DNA of 64,000 bases from Acanthosepion pharaonis. Lineage: Eukaryota > Mollusca > Cephalopoda > Sepiida > Sepiidae. Position 1 is the stretch's first letter, and every line of letters starts with the position of its first letter. The stretch covers positions 1,752,001 to 1,816,000 of the forward strand of contig CAHIKZ030002090.1 in the NCBI GenBank assembly GCA_903632075.3, in the 5' to 3' direction. The notes under the pieces were generated by a model. The model ran no database searches. It was not told where the DNA came from and saw only the letters and a list, made by a program, of their open reading frames with translations. Both the position numbers and the translations under genes were made by a program. Shown piece after piece: positions 63,191 to 64,000 of the stretch.

Positions 63191-63760
63191 GTAAATAAAA
63201 AAAGTCAAAATTCAAGAGTAATGTAAAGATAGCGTTGACATACAATGCAGACAAGAGTCAAAAAAGAAAATTTATAACCGTAAAAATAAATAAAAGAAAT
63301 CTGAAGACATAGGGTCATATTTGACTATTATATAAAAAAACAAAAAGAAACGCGAAAAATTATCTGTAAACTAATATTAACATTACTAAAAAAAAAAAAA
63401 TGTTCGTGATGCTATTGGACAAAAATTGAAATCTAAAGGTGAGTTCATATCAGATGAATCGTTTTATAGAAAAACGGTGAAGATTTAAAGCATTCGTGAT
63501 GAAAATAACTTATAATTTGTTCTAAATAGATTGGCTAGCATTGTTCGATTTATGATTTTTTCATAACCTTGTAACAAAATGGATAGCTCTTCTAGTAACT
63601 CTGAAAGGCTAAAAAAAAAGGAATTGAAAGATGACTTCACGGAAGTTTTTTTTTCTGAAGAGTTAGGAAAATGCAAAAAAAAAAAAAAAATAGCGCCAAG
63701 TCGCAGTTAAAGGAAAATGTGATACCAATTTTTTAGATCAAAGAGGTACGTACCTTTTTT
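63191..63760 (+). pseudogene. Gag-pol linker and protease region, unreadable
   Basis: Position between the zinc knuckles and reverse transcriptase is where the protease belongs, but A-runs and shifts obscure it and I see no clear catalytic Asp-Ser/Thr-Gly motif. Confidence 0.4.
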
Positions 63761-63763
63761 CAG

Positions 63764-64000
63764 CTTTGGATTATGATAAACAAGGAAATAGATCACTTGG
63801 AAAATATGGGAGTGATCTTCAAAGTGGATTGTAGTGATTAGCCTCCCCGATCGTCTATGTGAAAAAGAAAAATAATAAAATCCGTGTATGTGCTGATTTC
63901 TCTACGGGGCTGAATAATTGCCTACAAGCATATAATTACAATTTACCAAGCCCAGAAGAAACGTTAGCATACTTAAATGGCCGAAAGTACTTTTCAAAGT
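63764..64000 (+). pseudogene. Ty3/Gypsy reverse transcriptase, N-terminal part
   Basis: Copies element RNA into DNA in live relatives. Frames give KEIDHLENMGVIFKVD, then VCADFSTGLNNCL, NLPSPEETLAYLNGRKYFSK. These are the early motifs of Ty3/Gypsy reverse transcriptase (leading helix, VKKKN-K-RVCADF, PLP-PE). A stop in the segment before the VKKKN motif and at least one frameshift show decay. The catalytic YxDD region lies beyond the window end. Confidence 0.92.

Overview
This window is repeat-rich, AT-rich eukaryotic DNA. I find no complete host protein-coding gene, no functional rRNA or tRNA gene and no CRISPR array. Bacterial features (operons, ribosome binding sites, insertion sequences) are absent. 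The mix of long (TA)n, (AC)n and (CTAT)n arrays, several LINE types, Penelope-like elements (PLEs), mariner/Tc1 transposons, a Ty3-type LTR retrotransposon and 5S- and tRNA-derived SINEs fits an invertebrate animal intron or intergenic desert. A mollusc, perhaps a coleoid cephalopod, is my best guess. That guess is inference from repeat style, not a database match.

Layout. 1-6,000: TA arrays, a tRNA-like SINE, one arm of a foldback repeat, a 5S-derived SINE, two LINE 3' ends, then a 1.27-kb CTAT minisatellite. 6,000-9,430: a duplicated block of about 0.65 kb, a solo LTR with a perfect 5-bp target-site duplication sitting inside a PLE tail, and two LINE ends. 9,430-18,150: mostly unclassified DNA with a near-perfect palindrome, minisatellites and a candidate minus-strand promoter with a first exon. 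18,150-22,960: a PLE with a GIY-YIG endonuclease remnant, a full-length dead mariner and a LINE remnant. 25,000-29,400: a foldback PLE between TA arrays, 5S-tRNA composite SINEs and a hairpin-rich repeat. 31,100-35,620: LINE ends on both strands, a PLE inverted-repeat element with target duplications, and two head-to-head tRNA-SINEs that each carry a hammerhead ribozyme. 36,600-44,140: a foldback transposon, two MITEs, a Tc1 element and two long inverted repeats. 46,000-54,830: two 5S-type SINEs, one of them split by another SINE, a second solo LTR, a PLE inverted pair, and a LINE broken by two separate PLE insertions. 55,500-59,320: a foldback element, a mariner fragment and a 21/84-bp higher-order minisatellite. 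61,480-64,000: a LINE cut by the 5' LTR of a decayed Ty3/Gypsy element whose reverse transcriptase runs off the window.

All recognisable coding sequence belongs to transposable elements, and all of it carries stops or frameshifts or is truncated. The relative ages of several elements can be read from nested insertions and target-site duplications. The most interesting signals are (1) the hammerhead ribozymes inside a pol III-type SINE near 35.1 and 35.4 kb, (2) the recurrent PLE element with inverted ends, a tRNA-like segment, a hammerhead-like motif and 9-14 bp target duplications, and (3) the 5S-tRNA composite SINE family that shares its 3' tail with a tRNA-only family.
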